From assembly GCA_964533785.1 (NCBI GenBank), contig CAZHNG010000109.1:1-18345 (forward strand): a stretch of 18,345 bases of DNA, given 5' to 3'. The notes under the pieces were generated by a model. The model had not been told where the DNA came from, made no database searches, and saw only the letters and a list, made by a program, of their open reading frames with translations. The position numbers and the translations under genes were made by a program. This document shows, piece by piece, positions 1 to 8,256 of this stretch. This stretch comes from JANQRV01 sp964533785. GTDB lineage: Bacteria > Bacteroidota > Bacteroidia > Chitinophagales > Saprospiraceae. Each line of letters starts with the position of its first letter. The stretch's first letter is position 1.

Positions 1-1
1 G

Positions 2-1396
2 TTGAAAATAATTCTCGAGTTGATCAAGAACCTATTCCCTTTACGTACGTGCAAACTGCCCCTAACCCAGAAAAACATCAAGGCCGGCAAATTTAAAGTT
101 TGCCTGGAATACCACATCAAAAATTGTCTCGGACCATGTGAAGGATTAGAAGAGGAAGCCTCCTACAACGAAAAGATCGAACAAGTCAAGAATATACTCA
201 GAGGAAATTTCGGAGCAGTGAAGCAACATTTCAAAAACGAAATGCAGCGTCACGCGGAGGATCTTGAATTTGAAAAGGCTCAACAGATCAAAGAGAAGTT
301 GACAGCCTTTGAAAATTACCAAAGCAAATCAACCGTGGTCAGTACCAGTATCAAAGATATCGACGTATTCAGCATCGCTTCCGATGATAAAGAAGCCTAC
401 GTCAATTACCTAAAGGCGGTCAATGGCGCTATTATTCACACCCATACGCAGGAGATTGTCAAGAATTTAGATGATGATGAGACCGACATATTGGCATATA
501 CCATCCCCCTGTTAAGAGAAAAATTTAATAGTATAGCCCCGGAAATTGTTCTTGCCCGAAAAGTACCGGTCGGCGACCCTGATATCACGATCACTATTCC
601 TAAAATAGGAGACAAAAAGAAGTTGCTGGATCTTTCTCAGAAGAACGTCAAGTATTACCTGATGCAAAAAAAGAAAGAGGCGGTTAATACTATTCGAAAG
701 CAGACTTCTGCAGAGAGAATTTTACGAACCTTGCAGGAAGACCTCAATATGGACCAGATCCCTTTGCACATCGAATGTTTTGATAATTCCAACATCCAGG
801 GGAGTAATCCGGTGGCAGCTTGTGTTGTTTTTAAAAATGCCAAACCCTCAAAAAAAGATTACCGCCACTTTAACATAAAGACGGTCGAAGGTCCCGATGA
901 CTTTGCATCAATGGAAGAGGTCGTTTTCCGGCGTTACCGGCGCCTCCTCGAAGAAGATGAACCTTTACCTCAGCTTGTTATTATCGACGGGGGAAAAGGG
1001 CAATTGAGTTCGGCCATGAAAAGCATCAAGAAACTCGACCTAGAAAATAAAATCACCGTCATTGGAATCGCCAAACGATTAGAAGAGATCTATTTTCCAG
1101 GTGATTCAGTACCCATTTACATCAATAAAAAGTCTGAATCCCTGAAGTTGATCCAACGGGCAAGAAATGAGGCACACCGTTTTGCGATCTCCTTTCACCG
1201 CGATCAACGGTCCCGAAAATTTATGAATACGGAATTAACAGCTATTCCTGGCATCGGGAACAAGACCGCTGAAAAACTACTTCGCCATTTCGGTTCGCTC
1301 AAAAAAATTCAAAATGCTCCCGCCGGAGAATTGATCGAGGTTACGGGAATGGCTGTAACCAAAAAATTATTAGATCATTTTGGCCGTACGTCGTAA
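2..1396 (+). CDS. uvrC: UvrABC excinuclease subunit C, 5'-truncated by the window edge
   Basis: UvrC makes both incisions in nucleotide excision repair after UvrB marks the lesion. Only the C-terminal 464 or so residues are present. UvrC is usually about 600 residues, so the N-terminal GIY-YIG nuclease that makes the 3' cut lies before the window. The first visible residues (LIKNLFPLRTC) are already inside the family, so base 2 is not a true start. A cysteine-bearing segment (KVCLEYHIKNCLGPCEG) comes next. A UVR helix pair for UvrB contact follows near visible residues 70-105, then the RNase H-like 5'-incision nuclease (IECFDNSNIQGSNPVA; LVIIDGGKGQL). The protein ends in a tandem helix-hairpin-helix (AIPGIGNKTAEKLL). 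The frame is intact to TAA at 1394-1396. The gene is convergent with the next one, with a 19-base gap and no room for a terminator. Confidence 0.96.
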   Translation: MKIILELIKNLFPLRTCKLPLTQKNIKAGKFKVCLEYHIKNCLGPCEGLEEEASYNEKIEQVKNILRGNFGAVKQHFKNEMQRHAEDLEFEKAQQIKEKLTAFENYQSKSTVVSTSIKDIDVFSIASDDKEAYVNYLKAVNGAIIHTHTQEIVKNLDDDETDILAYTIPLLREKFNSIAPEIVLARKVPVGDPDITITIPKIGDKKKLLDLSQKNVKYYLMQKKKEAVNTIRKQTSAERILRTLQEDLNMDQIPLHIECFDNSNIQGSNPVAACVVFKNAKPSKKDYRHFNIKTVEGPDDFASMEEVVFRRYRRLLEEDEPLPQLVIIDGGKGQLSSAMKSIKKLDLENKITVIGIAKRLEEIYFPGDSVPIYINKKSESLKLIQRARNEAHRFAISFHRDQRSRKFMNTELTAIPGIGNKTAEKLLRHFGSLKKIQNAPAGELIEVTGMAVTKKLLDHFGRTS

Positions 1397-1415
1397 TTGA
1401 ACGGGATACGCTGAC

Positions 1416-2147
1416 TTACAAACGTTTGATGGTTTCACTCGTAGCAGCAATGGTCCCCAACGGCAAAGCAAAAACAAACCCCACCAGGGTGAAGAAAAGA
1501 AAAAGAAAAGCCGCCCCATTTCCGATAGCCAATCCCCGGTTTTGGCGGACAAACCTCACGCTTTCCCTGACATTGTAGTATCGCTCCAGGGCAAAGTCCA
1601 TATTCCCAAAACCCGCATAAAATGCTTGAACTACAAAAATTAATACCGTCGTAAATGGTGTTAATACCGGGATCAACCCTAATAAAAACAACAACAACAA
1701 AGTAATCAATAACTCATAGATGATATTGCGAATCGCAATGGTGATCCCCCGCACCAGATCGCTCAAGAATTTACCTACGCTAAAAGCGGGGGACTCCTTT
1801 ATTCCGGTAATCTTACGTTCCACTTTCTCTGACAACATGCTCATGAAAGGAGACGAAAGTGCCAATACTAAATGCTTGAACAAAATTAATCCAAGTATCA
1901 CAATGATCAGGCCGCCAAAAACCCCGATGATCTTTTCAATCACCGTCTTGCCCCATTCAAAGGGATAGTATTGGATCAACCATGTCCCAATATTATCGTA
2001 CGAATTCCAGGCACCCCCGATAATTAAACCTCCTAACAGCATTGATATCAGGGTCGGTGCGAAGAAATATCCCCATAAGTTGTATTTTACCGTCAATTGT
2101 AAAGCCTTGAAATAAGAAGTAACTCCATTAATGATTCCATTAATCAT
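1416..2147 (-). CDS. EI24/CysZ-family integral membrane protein
   Basis: A 243-residue multipass membrane protein of the EI24 (CysZ) family. Long hydrophobic segments lie near residues 20-45, 70-100, 140-175 and 205-235. The C-terminal pattern FALERYYNVRESVRFVRQNR followed by a GNGAAF helix, an ALP turn and a closing AAT matches the conserved EI24 tail. The frame stays open upstream to 2261, but the extra 38 residues are polar and unlike the family. I therefore choose the ATG at 2147, which has a weak AGGA just upstream. CysZ of Enterobacteria is a sulfate channel. No sulfur-assimilation gene lies nearby, so sulfate transport should not be assumed, and Bacteroidota members are mostly uncharacterised. 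The gene is divergent from the ferredoxin gene, with 425 bases between them. Confidence 0.8.
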   Translation of the reverse strand: MINGIINGVTSYFKALQLTVKYNLWGYFFAPTLISMLLGGLIIGGAWNSYDNIGTWLIQYYPFEWGKTVIEKIIGVFGGLIIVILGLILFKHLVLALSSPFMSMLSEKVERKITGIKESPAFSVGKFLSDLVRGITIAIRNIIYELLITLLLLFLLGLIPVLTPFTTVLIFVVQAFYAGFGNMDFALERYYNVRESVRFVRQNRGLAIGNGAAFLFLFFTLVGFVFALPLGTIAATSETIKRL

Positions 2148-2261
2148 AATCCTGTGGCAATTTTTAAGTAGTAATATACTCGAAAGGGGCGATAAATGGA
2201 AGTTATTTCGAGAAGGACGCCGGCTTATTCTACCAATAACAGCGACACCGGCTGAATACAA

Positions 2262-2572
2262 AACTGAGCGTGTGTATTAACAACTAATTTGCATTAAACT
2301 TTATTAAGACTAGTATTATTAATACATTAGAATATCTAAACTTTTAGACTTTTGACGCTACCTGCTCACCCTGCCGGCCGCTGGCACAGCCACGTAGGGC
2401 CCGTCTGGGATGGTGGGCTGGCGGGGACAATAGACCTTGGGTTTTAGACCACAAACTTTTGATGATCAATGAATATCAATTTTTCGCACAAAATGAATAT
2501 TCGTTAATTATCAATTAGTTAGAATTTTAAATCCAGCTTCTAAAGTCTAATAAAATTAAAGGGGCTTATTTA
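2262..2572. other. Intergenic region with a GC-rich insert
   Basis: This AT-rich divergent spacer separates the EI24 protein gene from the ferredoxin gene and has no convincing ORF. Bases 2361-2428 are about 75% GC, in sharp contrast with their flanks. The 8-mer TTTTAGAC occurs on each side of that block, at 2342-2349 and 2442-2449. Just before the ferredoxin ATG, an AAAGGGG stretch about 10 bases upstream could act as a Shine-Dalgarno sequence, which is uncommon in this phylum. I see no exact TAnnTTTG promoter box here. Confidence 0.6.
2361..2428. repeat. GC-rich block, possible dispersed repeat or structured RNA
   Basis: By hand count 51 of 68 bases are G or C. Local dyads include a 6-bp stem with one G-T pair at 2372-2386 (TGCCGGCCGCTGGCA), and GGGCCC at 2397-2402. 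Copies of TTTTAGAC lie on both sides. The composition break suggests an inserted or mobile small repeat, or a conserved RNA or protein-binding element. The identity is unknown, and I see no second copy in this window. Confidence 0.4.
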
Positions 2573-2890
2573 ATGATAAAGATAAAAGTAATCGATCGTG
2601 AAGACAAAGAACACGAATTGGACGTTCCCACGGACATGAACCTGAATTTAATGGAAGTGTGTAAATCTTACGAATTGCCGGTACAAGGTACCTGCGGGGG
2701 AATGGCGATGTGTTCGACTTGTCACGTTTATGTATTATCAGAACATGAACTTCCCGAAATGAAGGAAGAGGAAGAAGATATTCTGGATCAGGCATTTTTC
2801 GTAGAAGATAACAGCCGGCTAGGCTGCCAGATCCCAATGGTAGATGATTACGATGGTTTAGAGGTCAAGCTGGCTCCGGAAGCAGAATAA
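2573..2890 (+). CDS. [2Fe-2S] ferredoxin, adrenodoxin type
   Basis: A small soluble electron carrier of 105 residues. The four cluster ligands are visible as C41-x5-C47-x2-C50 in GTCGGMAMCSTCHVYV, plus C85 in RLGCQ. This is the adrenodoxin/Isc-ferredoxin spacing rather than the plant type. A very acidic stretch (EMKEEEEDILDQ, residues 62-73) corresponds to the partner-docking helix of this family. The start is the ATG at 2573, preceded by an AAAGGGG ribosome-binding-like sequence. Members serve Fe-S assembly, P450s or other oxygenases. No hsc/isc gene or reductase is adjacent, so the partner is unknown. The next gene starts 57 bases downstream on the same strand and may be co-transcribed. Confidence 0.93.
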   Translation: MIKIKVIDREDKEHELDVPTDMNLNLMEVCKSYELPVQGTCGGMAMCSTCHVYVLSEHELPEMKEEEEDILDQAFFVEDNSRLGCQIPMVDDYDGLEVKLAPEAE

Positions 2891-2947
2891 TTTTAAGACG
2901 GTATACGATTGAATCATTGGATGTAAATTTTTTAGGCATTATCAGCT

Positions 2948-3616
2948 ATGAAGATAAGTGATTGGGTTTTATTGAACGACCATCATTGCGTAGTGGTAAA
3001 TAAGCCGCCGGGGATCCCCGTTCAGGCTGATAAAAGCCTGGACGCTGCTCTAATTGATATAGTCAGTAGTTATTGTAAGACTAATTTGCACTTAATTCAC
3101 AGGATAGACAGGCCCACCTCTGGCTTGGTGATCTTTGCAAAAAAAGAACAAGCCCTGATCCATCTTAACCATCAATTTAAGGAAAGGACAGTGCAAAAGA
3201 CATATCTGGCCGCAGTACCCAAAGAAAATATTCCCGAGACGGGTGAACTCATTCACTATTTGATCAAAGATAGCAAACGAAGGAAAGCAATCGTACAAAA
3301 AGCAGAAACGGGAGGAAGTCAAAAAGCCGTTCTCCACTATCGAATTGTCGCCAGAAGCGATCGCTATCAATTACTCCAAATTTCATTATCAACTGGCAGA
3401 TTTCACCAGATCAGAGCCCAATTGGCAGCCATCGGTTGTCCGGTCAAAGGAGATGTAAAATACGGCGCCCGCCGAAAGAACAAAGACCGATCTATTCATT
3501 TACACGCCTGGAAACTTTCTTTTGCTCATCCTTCCACCGAAGAATATACCGAAATTTCTGCTTCTCCACCCGATGATCCAGTCTGGAATACCCTTTTATC
3601 AATAAATCAATCCTGA
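2948..3616 (+). CDS. RluA-family pseudouridine synthase
   Basis: Converts specific uridines in rRNA or tRNA to pseudouridine. The catalytic motif HRIDRPTSGLVIFAK is at residues 51-65, with D54 as the expected nucleophilic aspartate. The N-terminal VVNKPPGIPVQAD and the later GRFHQIRAQLAAIGCPVKGD are also family signatures. At 222 residues it consists of the catalytic domain alone. It lacks the N-terminal S4 RNA-binding domain of RluC/RluD, so it resembles the short RluA/TruC-like group, and the exact target base cannot be read from sequence. The start is the ATG at 2948. Its last 10 bases overlap the 3' end of the convergent Nudix-GrpB gene. Confidence 0.92.
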   Translation: MKISDWVLLNDHHCVVVNKPPGIPVQADKSLDAALIDIVSSYCKTNLHLIHRIDRPTSGLVIFAKKEQALIHLNHQFKERTVQKTYLAAVPKENIPETGELIHYLIKDSKRRKAIVQKAETGGSQKAVLHYRIVARSDRYQLLQISLSTGRFHQIRAQLAAIGCPVKGDVKYGARRKNKDRSIHLHAWKLSFAHPSTEEYTEISASPPDDPVWNTLLSINQS

Positions 3617-4566
3617 TGAAATTTCCGAAAGAAGTCTACCTTTCCGGCCTGATAATTTTTCCGGTCATTAAGATTTTGAGCCCACAATTGTAATTTTATG
3701 AAAGCGTAGGTGTCGGCAAGCCGGCTTGAACGGTTCAAAGCGTTCCTGACCTTTATATGCCGGTATAAATTCCTGCTTTCTTTATGAAAAAGATGAAGGT
3801 GAAACAAAGTCTGATTGGCATTGCTTTTGGTGAAGTAATGCCGCCCGGGAATACCATGTGGCCCTTTAAAGGTATAACCGATTTGTTCCATAGGTGCAAT
3901 AACCCTATCAACAATAGTGACATCGTTAACGCCAACTGCAATATCGATAATCGGCTTAGCAGGCATATCCCAGATAGCGGTGCTGCCAATATGTTCTATA
4001 AGGGCTACATTTTCATTTCCCAGGACTTGTTTAAGGATGTCTGCTTCTGCCGCAAAAATATATGGCCAGCGTTCCGAATAAGGCGTGAGGTATATGGTCT
4101 CATCATTTAATCCGAGGAAAAAATTATCCGGAAAGAATTTCGGCAGGTGCTTTGCATTGAGATATGCATGATAGATACGGTGCAGGCGCAAAGCCTGGTG
4201 TGGAAGCAACCAACGAAATTGATACATTACACCGGCGTCTTCGCCACTTCCGGTCACAATATGATCCCATTGTTCAGGAAGCGTACTGGGCACTTCAAAC
4301 AAAAAATAATGCCGTTGTGCAAGCTGTTTAGGTTCCTCTCTGATCCATTTTCCAATATAACGGGTTGGTTCCAGTCCTGCCAATCCTGATTCTTCCTCAA
4401 TTTCTCTTACTACTGCTTCCAAAGGTGTTTCATTATTATCAATCCCTCCCCCAGGAATGTGAAAAGGGTTCTTTTCCCCCGCCCCTTTCAACTTAAATGC
4501 CAGCATTTGATAAACGCCACTTCTTTCCTGAATAATATACGCGTAAGCTCTCGAATTGACTGCCAT
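3607..4566 (-). CDS. Nudix hydrolase - GrpB (UPF0157) fusion protein
   Basis: A 319-residue, two-domain protein. Residues 1 to about 135 form a Nudix hydrolase. A complete Nudix box (G-x5-E-x7-REIEEESGL) follows HIPGGGID, so cleavage of a nucleoside-diphosphate-linked substrate is plausible. After a short linker, residues from about 158 to the end match GrpB/UPF0157, a nucleotidyltransferase-fold family. The evidence is YSERWPYIFAAEAD, then IEHIGSTAIWDMPAKPIIDI with its GS...KPIIDI core, then LHLHLF and a closing KVDFFRKF. GrpB has no settled function; in Actinobacteria it is found fused to dephospho-CoA kinase. Fusion to Nudix suggests work on a nucleotide or cofactor, which is inference. 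The ATG at 4566 is supported by a good promoter box about 40 bases upstream. The 3' end overlaps the convergent pseudouridine synthase gene by 10 bases. Confidence 0.9.
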   Translation of the reverse strand: MAVNSRAYAYIIQERSGVYQMLAFKLKGAGEKNPFHIPGGGIDNNETPLEAVVREIEEESGLAGLEPTRYIGKWIREEPKQLAQRHYFLFEVPSTLPEQWDHIVTGSGEDAGVMYQFRWLLPHQALRLHRIYHAYLNAKHLPKFFPDNFFLGLNDETIYLTPYSERWPYIFAAEADILKQVLGNENVALIEHIGSTAIWDMPAKPIIDIAVGVNDVTIVDRVIAPMEQIGYTFKGPHGIPGRHYFTKSNANQTLFHLHLFHKESRNLYRHIKVRNALNRSSRLADTYAFIKLQLWAQNLNDRKNYQAGKVDFFRKFHQD

Positions 4567-4603
4567 ACTGTTGTGTACTATACTTGCCTAGGAACCAAAT
4601 ATT

Positions 4604-4611
4604 CAAATATA
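4604..4611 (-). promoter_or_regulatory. Candidate -7 box (TATATTTG) of the Nudix-GrpB gene
   Basis: Read on the minus strand this is TATATTTG, an exact match to the Bacteroidota -7 consensus TAnnTTTG. It would place the transcript start about 30 bases before the ATG at 4566. No clear TTTG -33 box is seen 19-21 bases further upstream, where the sequence is CTGG, so the call rests on one element. Confidence 0.4.
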
Positions 4612-4665
4612 CCAGAATTTAGATTTATTAGCCAGCATATCCAGATATTTTACTTTTCGACCGAT

Positions 4666-6768
4666 TTATTTATCGGCCAAGTACGCTTTGAGGTCAGGGT
4701 AAACGGCAGCATAATTTCGGACTTCCAAGCTATTCATTCTGAAGCCGTGAATATAAGGGACAATATAAGCATCAGGCGCACCTTTTCGCCTCACCTCATC
4801 TCTCAGGTTTTTAGCTTCCGCAAAACGATCAAATGCGCCAAGGGTATACCGGTAGTATTGACCATTGAAGCTTTTCTCTATCATTGGCCATTCGTATGCA
4901 TCTAGTAACGCGCCTCCGTATGCTTTCTGCACCGATACAATTTGAACTTTATAACACAAAGGAGCATTCACGGGATGTACCATTCCCCGGGGTTGCAGGG
5001 ACGGGTCTTGCAAAATATCAAGGTGCAGTCTTTTTTCTTTCCCATTGGGTATTGCTTTGATGAAGACATTTTTTCTGGGAATTCCTTCATTGAAAAACAA
5101 GATTCCGGTTTCCTCTCCCAATTGAATGGCATCAAATAATCCCTTTTCCGTATCTGTTTCTACGGTTAAAATAAGGCGGCTGTCGGGGTTGGTCTTTAGA
5201 TGTGCCATTTTATTTTGAATGATGGAAAAATTCCCTTCATCAAAAACTTCGGTTTCCCAGGTGTAAGGTATTACGGATGACAAACCTAATGCCTCGGGCT
5301 TTTCGTGCTGCGCCGCTTCGCCCTCAGGAGCCAAAGCGATATTTTGGGCGGATGTTTGAAAGTTTTCTTCATCTCGCTGCTTTTGGGGAAGGGAAGACAA
5401 TTCTTGCTCCTTGCCAGGAAACTGTTGACCAGATACTTTCACCGGGGCCTGAGCGGGAGGTTCCATTTCTGCTAAATATTTTTTAAAATAAGCGATATAC
5501 AGATCTCTCTTTCCGTATCCGTCTCTCCTCGAAGAACAAAAGAAAGCCGTCGTTCCATCAGTATTCAACCGGAAATGTGTATCATCATTGGCAGAATTGA
5601 TCGGCACCTTTAAGTTTTTAGGTTCCAACCAACGATCTAATTCCGGAATATAAGTAGACTTTAAAATGTCAAACCCGCCGATACTTTTGTAACTATTGTT
5701 AGAGCTGTAGTAAAGGGTACGCCCATCTAGTGCCAGGAAAGGCGTTATTTCATCGTAATTGGTATTAATATCGGGCCCTAAGTTGATGGGCTCTCCCCAG
5801 TAGTTGTTATGTACAGCAACCTTATACAAGTCATATCCGCCATAACCATCGAGGGTATTACTGGCGAAGAGCACCAGCGTATCATTGGCAAAAAACAGCA
5901 TACCATCACCCGAATTCGCATTGATCGGACTGATAAAGGGAGCAGTGGTCACACTCCTTTGGTCTTCCTGTTTAAAAGTATCGACGAGAATTTGCCCTTC
6001 GTTCATTGTCCAGCCTTTGAATAACAGCAGGGTCTGTCCCTCAATCCCAAAATCTAATAAAACGTCGTTGGCTGCACTGTTGATCAAATAGCCCATACTT
6101 TGCACATTCTCCCAACGGCCCCCTGTCATTTCACTCAAATAGATATCGCTTAATTTTTCTCCTTTGATCTCGTCAATTTGCCCGGACTCGTTTCGCATTG
6201 CCCCCATATTTTCCGGCCTGACCGCGGAAAAATATAATTTATTCGAAAAATTTGGGCTCACTACCGGAGCAAATTCATCATAAACTGTGTTAACTTCGGG
6301 GCCTAAATTGTCCACTTCGGCCAATCCCGGTTTGTACAAATATTTCATCCCATTGGAACAATTCCGGATGGCATCAATGACCATTTGTCTTTTGGGGTCA
6401 TTATCCTTTAAGTTTACCAGATAGTTTTTATACGAAAAAGCAGCAGCGTCAAACTTATTTTGGGCATGCAGGACCTTTCCACGAAACCACCAGCATTCCG
6501 GATAAACATTTTTTTCGTTCCCGATCAAACGATCCAGCAAGTCAAGAGAAGCATCTAATTGATTGGTTTGGTAGTAGCTAACGGCCAGCAAAAAATTAGA
6601 TTCCGCGTCCTGCCGCAATAGCCTTTTTTCTCCGGATAGCACACTAATCACATCAGCGTACTTGCCGTTTTTAAATAGTGCCTGTGCCTGTGCTTTCTTT
6701 GAAGATTGGGCCATTCCTGAAATTGCAATACCGCAAATCAGGAACACCAGGATAAATAGTCGCTGCAT
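4666..6768 (-). CDS. Secreted TPR - PD40 propeller - SPOR-like envelope protein (PorE-related architecture)
   Basis: A 700-residue exported protein. Residues 1-20 (MQRLFILVFLICGIAISGMA) are a signal peptide. Residues about 25-130 look like TPR helices. Residues about 155-440 carry repeated PD40/WD40-like propeller blades, each with the pattern of a tyrosine-rich strand and D-G-Y-G-G-Y/D-L-Y (DGYGGYDLYK; DGRTLYYSSN; DGYGKRDLYIAYF). A low-complexity linker near 440-500 follows. The last 95 residues begin YKVQIVSV and continue with YRYTLGAFDRFAEAKNLRDE and DAYIVPY, which resembles a SPOR peptidoglycan-binding domain. Type IX secretion PorE has TPR, PD40 and a C-terminal OmpA domain. Here SPOR appears to replace OmpA, so a wall-anchoring periplasmic or outer-membrane scaffold role is inferred. 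It starts 120 bases after the E2 gene ends. Confidence 0.82.
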   Translation of the reverse strand: MQRLFILVFLICGIAISGMAQSSKKAQAQALFKNGKYADVISVLSGEKRLLRQDAESNFLLAVSYYQTNQLDASLDLLDRLIGNEKNVYPECWWFRGKVLHAQNKFDAAAFSYKNYLVNLKDNDPKRQMVIDAIRNCSNGMKYLYKPGLAEVDNLGPEVNTVYDEFAPVVSPNFSNKLYFSAVRPENMGAMRNESGQIDEIKGEKLSDIYLSEMTGGRWENVQSMGYLINSAANDVLLDFGIEGQTLLLFKGWTMNEGQILVDTFKQEDQRSVTTAPFISPINANSGDGMLFFANDTLVLFASNTLDGYGGYDLYKVAVHNNYWGEPINLGPDINTNYDEITPFLALDGRTLYYSSNNSYKSIGGFDILKSTYIPELDRWLEPKNLKVPINSANDDTHFRLNTDGTTAFFCSSRRDGYGKRDLYIAYFKKYLAEMEPPAQAPVKVSGQQFPGKEQELSSLPQKQRDEENFQTSAQNIALAPEGEAAQHEKPEALGLSSVIPYTWETEVFDEGNFSIIQNKMAHLKTNPDSRLILTVETDTEKGLFDAIQLGEETGILFFNEGIPRKNVFIKAIPNGKEKRLHLDILQDPSLQPRGMVHPVNAPLCYKVQIVSVQKAYGGALLDAYEWPMIEKSFNGQYYRYTLGAFDRFAEAKNLRDEVRRKGAPDAYIVPYIHGFRMNSLEVRNYAAVYPDLKAYLADK

Positions 6769-6855
6769 AAAAGATGTTTTTGGAGATTATGAATAAGCAA
6801 TACGCTTTACCTAACCTGCTTACAAGATACGTAAGTAAGATTAAAGATACCAGCT

Positions 6856-6876
6856 GTCAGATACCAGATGCCAGAT
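6856..6876. repeat. Short degenerate 7-base tandem repeat (nnCAGAT x3)
   Basis: Three consecutive 7-mers, GTCAGAT, ACCAGAT and GCCAGAT, lie in the 120-base spacer between the E2 gene and the envelope-protein gene. A further GATACCAG lies just before them at 6846-6853. It is short enough to be chance, but the exact heptad phase is notable. Confidence 0.4.
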
Positions 6877-6888
6877 CTCGCGGCTTAT

Positions 6889-8214
6889 TTAATTAAAGGA
6901 CAATTCCGGATCAAATTTTTCCAGATAATCTCCTACTCTTCGCAGAAATGATCCTCCGAGTATACCATCTACCACTCTATGGTCGTAAGACAGCGATAGA
7001 AACATCATGTGCCTTACGGCAATTAGATCTCCGTAGGGAGTTTCTACTACAGCGGGTTTTTTCTTAATGGCTCCCGTTGCCAGAATAGCTACTTGCGGTT
7101 GGTTGATGATCGGAGTTCCCATCAAATTGCCAAAAGTTCCAACATTCGTTATCGTGAAGGTACCATCCTGGATCTCTTCCGGCTTTAATTTATTTGTACG
7201 AGCGCGGCCTGCCAAGTCATTCACCGTTTTTGTCAACCCTACAAGACTCAGATGGTCGGCATTTTTAATAACGGGAACGATCAAATTGCCATTCGGTAAA
7301 GCCGTTGCCATACCGATATTGATATTTTTCTTCCGGATGATGTTTTTCCCGTCTACGGATATGTTGATCATTGGAAAATCACGAATCGCTTTGACCACTG
7401 CATCCACAAATATTGGCGTGTAAGTAATTTTTTCGCCGTGCTTTTGCTGGAATGCTCCCTTAATTTTGTTTCGCCAGTTAACAATATCTGTAACATCGAC
7501 TTCAACAAAGGAAGTAACGTGTGGAGAGGTTTGCTTGGAAATCACCATATGGTCGGCAATTAACTTCCGCATGCGGTCCATTTCAATAATTTCAACATTA
7601 TCGCCTGACTTGACCGTAGGTGCAAAAGTAGTTGCCGTACGAGTATTTGTCTTAATAGCAACAGGTTCCACTTTTTTATCAGACCGGGTTTTGAGGTAAG
7701 ACAAGATGTCCTTTTTGGTCACTCTGCCGTGCTGTCCGGTACCGTTAATTTGCTCTAGTTCCTGGACACTTATATTTTCCTGTTTGGCGATATTTCTGAC
7801 CAGGGGCGAATAGAACCTGGAAGAGCTTGAATAATCTTCAGCGGAAACGGCGGATTGCGCTTCGCTAGTGGTGGATAATACAGTTACTTCTTTTTCTCTT
7901 TCGGGAGCATATCCATTTTTCTCGGCAGCGGCTTTTCCGCTGTCCGGTTCATCTTCCGGTAATCCTTCCGGTACATCAGTAGCAATAATAGCTATCACTT
8001 CTCCTACTGCTACGGTTTCATCTTCCTGAAACTTTATTTCCTCGATCGTTCCGCTTACGGGTGAAGGTACTTCAGAGTCCACCTTATCCGTTGCTATTTC
8101 CAGTACAGTCTCGTCTTCTTCTACGCTTTCACCTTCTTTTTTTACCCAATTGAGAATAGTTGCTTCTACGATACTTTCTCCCATTTTGGGCATCATTAAT
8201 TCAAATTTTGCCAT
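6889..8214 (-). CDS. 2-oxoacid dehydrogenase E2 component (dihydrolipoamide acyltransferase)
   Basis: The acyltransferase core of a pyruvate, 2-oxoglutarate or branched-chain 2-oxoacid dehydrogenase complex, 441 residues long. An N-terminal lipoyl domain (residues 1-77) has the lipoylated lysine K44 in EIATDKVDSEV. An acidic/Ala-rich linker leads to the E3/E1-binding domain near 137-175 (SPLVRNIAKQENISVQEL...GRVTKKDIL). The catalytic domain fills the rest, with the active-site motif SYDHRVVDG (H412, D416). Only one lipoyl domain is present. The DKVDSEVPSP context is more usual in branched-chain or general E2s than in multi-lipoyl AceF, but the substrate cannot be fixed from sequence. No E1 or E3 gene is adjacent, which is common in Bacteroidota. 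Upstream lies a large hairpin that may separate it transcriptionally from cinA. Confidence 0.93.
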   Translation of the reverse strand: MAKFELMMPKMGESIVEATILNWVKKEGESVEEDETVLEIATDKVDSEVPSPVSGTIEEIKFQEDETVAVGEVIAIIATDVPEGLPEDEPDSGKAAAEKNGYAPEREKEVTVLSTTSEAQSAVSAEDYSSSSRFYSPLVRNIAKQENISVQELEQINGTGQHGRVTKKDILSYLKTRSDKKVEPVAIKTNTRTATTFAPTVKSGDNVEIIEMDRMRKLIADHMVISKQTSPHVTSFVEVDVTDIVNWRNKIKGAFQQKHGEKITYTPIFVDAVVKAIRDFPMINISVDGKNIIRKKNINIGMATALPNGNLIVPVIKNADHLSLVGLTKTVNDLAGRARTNKLKPEEIQDGTFTITNVGTFGNLMGTPIINQPQVAILATGAIKKKPAVVETPYGDLIAVRHMMFLSLSYDHRVVDGILGGSFLRRVGDYLEKFDPELSFN

Positions 8215-8256
8215 ATCGCTAATCGTTATTTTTTTGGTGTCTGGTTAAGGTAATAT

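Noticed and set aside
1397..1415. Terminator between uvrC and the EI24 gene
   Set aside because: The 19-base gap has no inverted repeat or T-run that would support one.
2148..2261. N-terminal extension of the EI24 protein to an upstream ATG at 2261
   Set aside because: The extra 38 residues are polar and unlike the family, and the ATG at 2147 places the first membrane helix correctly.
6769..6888. CTTAC...GTAAG dyad between the E2 gene and the envelope-protein gene as a terminator
   Set aside because: Only 5 bp of stem and no U-run on the transcribed strand.
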